From NCBI GenBank assembly GCA_037447655.1, contig JBBHKE010000522.1, positions 1-54,303 on the forward strand: 54,303 bases of DNA, read 5' to 3'. Positions 52,235 to 54,303 of this stretch are shown here, piece by piece. Position 1 is the first letter of the stretch. Each line of letters begins with the position of its first letter. Made by a program: the position numbers and the translations under genes. Source of the DNA: Zygnema cylindricum (lineage: Eukaryota; Streptophyta; Zygnematophyceae; Zygnematales; Zygnemataceae). The notes beneath the pieces are model-generated. The model was not told the origin of the DNA. It saw only the letters and a list, made by a program, of their open reading frames with translations, and ran no database searches.

Positions 52235-52782
52235 TTGTTCAAATCGCACGATTTTTTCCTTATTTCCAGTTTCTACGTATTGTACGTGACTTTTAAGAAA
52301 ATTGTAAGAAAACGCGATGTACTTTCTGTCCGGTAAACTGCACGGACAATTTACGGCAATTGCACACTGATTTACGGTAACTGTTCGATTTTTTACGGTA
52401 ATGTACGGAATTTGACGAAAAGATACGCTGCACTTATTAGTACTCTGTCCAGTAAACTGAACAGAATTTTCACTGATAGTGTACGGAATTTTATTGCTCA
52501 TGTACGGACAATTTCGAAAAGAGACGATGCAGCGTCACACTATTTGCGCGCGATAAGTTTGAAATGTGTACGAACGGTCTTCTTCAATTTTTTTCCGAAG
52601 AAGCCGCCATGAAAACTTGAATAAACTGCGGTACATGTTCAATTCATTTTTTTTTTACGTACGAAACTGTACGGAGAGAAATTCACTAACGATTTTTACT
52701 ATTTTTTCAAATCGACCTCTCTGGTCTCTACGCATTGTACGCGCGTTTGAATCGTGCTTAAAATGCGTTTTGAACAACTATG

Positions 52783-53918
52783 CATGTTGCTTTTCAAATT
52801 TTGCACGTTTGAATTATGTTACAACTTGTACTCATGCAAGTATAGTTAAAATTTTAGAATGCCACGAAGCGCACCGGACGCCTTCTGTCAGAGGTCGCGG
52901 AAGTCAAAATTTTAGATACCCAAATCCGACATTTTTTTTTTCAAAATCTGAACGCTCGAAATCCGGTCAGGTTATTGCACACTCTTGAATTGTTACCCAG
53001 TACCCGATACGAGTTTACAAAAAAAAAAGCTAACCGAAACTCGATTTTTTGCGACTATCCATACCCGCCAGTACCCGCTCGTATTCGTCCATACCCTAAT
53101 ATGTACAAATTTAGTGGTACATTTCCCTTTATACCTTATACAATACCAAACGTACAAAGTCAATAATGTTGGATAGTATAGACACAAGTCTGAATCTTGC
53201 GTTTTGGGCTCTGTGATCGCACTGCGGTGCATCGTAACCGCGAACCAACGCTACCTCGAAAATCAAAGTTTACGGAAGAAAGCGAAGCAAAAAATCTCTC
53301 TCCGTTTGTATTTTCGCTGTTTTTTTTTCAAAATTTTAAATTTTAAATTATTACACAATACTCGTTTCAACATCGAAAACATTGTTTCAACAATTGAAAA
53401 AACGTTTTATCATCCAACTTTTTTATATCCATGTCCTCCTATTTGCTTCTTTTTCTCACACGCTCGATTTTTTTTCTCCTCTTCCTTTTCTTTCCCCGCC
53501 TCGATTCCATGTTTCGGTCCCTTCTTACCGTTCATGTCTCCCTTCTTTGTGACAGAGACGCCCATTCTTAGATTTAAAAAAAAAATTAACTCGTTTTTTT
53601 TCATTTTTTTCATTTTTGTTTCTCACTTTTGCTTACCCTCCTCCCTCTATTAATATTATTTTTTCCAACGACAAAAATGTCTATTGATTCCGTTTTAAAC
53701 ATTTACATTTGAACTAACCACAATGTCTTTTGTTTTAACCCTAAAAACATTTTTTTTTATCCATGTCTCCCATTTGTTGTAGCTTCCTCAGACGCCCTTT
53801 CTTTCTTGCATTCTTTTTTATCTCTGGCTGCTCTAAGTGTTCCCTTTCAATGGGTGCTTTTATCCTCCCCACGTTGTGTGTCCCATCTTTTGTGTGGTTG
53901 TGCCCTTCTTACATTGCA
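52783..53918. other. Intergenic, nothing recognised
   Basis: AT-rich and T-tract-rich sequence. Plus-strand Phe/Ser-rich frames (53204-53653, 53763-54083) are low-complexity and carry no motif. Confidence 0.45.
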
Positions 53919-53959
53919 AGTCTCTCTCTCTCTCTCTCCCTCTATCTCTCTCTCCCTCT

Positions 53960-54001
<42 letters not shown>

Positions 54002-54014
54002 CTCTCTCTCTCTC
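53919..54014. repeat. (CT)n microsatellite
   Basis: About 95 bp of CT repeat with short CCC interruptions and one run of Cs near 53960. Confidence 0.95.
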
Positions 54015-54303
54015 ATCGCCTTAGACCAGCCAAGCCAGAGTCAACGCTCTGTTGAACATGTTCACACGTGGGCCAGTCATTGATCAATTTTGACTCAAAC
54101 TGACCAATGCAAAAACGTGTGAAATCTCTGGCTAACAACTTAGCATTCCTAACGAATCAAATATCACCCATCACTAAGTAACATTTACGTGCAAAAGTGC
54201 GTGCGAATTGAAACGCGACTTCACACGTTCGCGAGTCACAAATTTCACACGCAAAACTACATACGTAGCTTAGGGTATGTTTCATGTGCATAAGTAAGGG
54301 TTT

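Larger units (their letters stand above)
51268..52782. mobile_element. Inverted-repeat element with about 160-bp arms
   Basis: 51268-51427 and 52623-52782 are inverted copies. Shared blocks read on the left are TTGTTCAAAACG, CGTACAATACGTAGA, GAGAGGTCGATTTGAAAAAAT, CGTTA(A/G)TGA and GAATTGAACATGTACCGCAG. The interior contains the mariner-like MITE 51717-52234. No coding is seen. TSDs were not resolved because the left end abuts family X copy 4. Confidence 0.75.

Overview
The window is nuclear DNA from a photosynthetic eukaryote of the green-plant lineage. The evidence is one intron-containing gene for plastid glutamate-1-semialdehyde aminotransferase (GSA) with a transit-peptide-like N-terminus, a plant-type Copia retrotransposon, and very many nested DNA-transposon relics. 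The huge spacing and the kilobase-scale CTCCCTCCATTC-type minisatellites would fit a large, repeat-bloated streptophyte genome (a charophyte such as Chara is one guess), but the sequence alone does not fix the species. Only GSA looks like a functional host gene. Nearly everything else is repeat-derived.

Layout. 0-4.2 kb: a PIF/Harbinger-type MITE with TTA target-site duplication (TSD), a second MITE family (called X here) and a dispersed repeat (Y). 4.9-7.2 kb: a 2.2-kb polypyrimidine minisatellite. 7.4-9.05 kb: a decayed duplicate of GSA intron 2/exon 2, split by a 1.34-kb solo LTR with 5-bp TSD. 9.1-12.5 kb: AT-rich, with small tandem arrays and a mariner-like MITE. 12.6-22.5 kb: a large inverted repeat (arms about 0.75 kb), each arm broken by a solo LTR of the same family. 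Its interior holds a hAT-type element carrying a 49-bp satellite array and a second Y copy that has swallowed two further MITEs. 22.5-24.7 kb: purine-rich simple sequence. 25.4-30.2 kb: GSA on the minus strand, eight exons. 30.9-34.6 kb: nested Harbinger, mariner and two hAT insertions. 34.6-40.8 kb: a very young, almost intact Copia element with 890-bp LTRs. 41.4-44.5 kb: the full-length Harbinger element with a decayed transposase that is the apparent source of the MITEs at 0.4 and 30.9 kb. 44.5-54.3 kb: more MITEs, an inverted-repeat element and microsatellites.

How the parts relate. GSA makes 5-aminolevulinate for chlorophyll and heme. The mobile elements can be ordered in time: the Copia insertion cut an older Harbinger copy; one hAT sits inside another hAT, which may sit inside a mariner MITE; another hAT MITE sits in a mariner-MITE terminus. 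Two insertions are proven internally, because the Y copy at 3.0-3.65 kb preserves the empty target sites of the Y copy at 18.5-20.5 kb. I found no convincing new multi-gene system. The most notable features are the Copia element with apparent half-tRNA priming and a gag frame running through its primer-binding site, the Harbinger parent/derivative pair, and the GSA gene-fragment duplication. All comparisons were made by eye.
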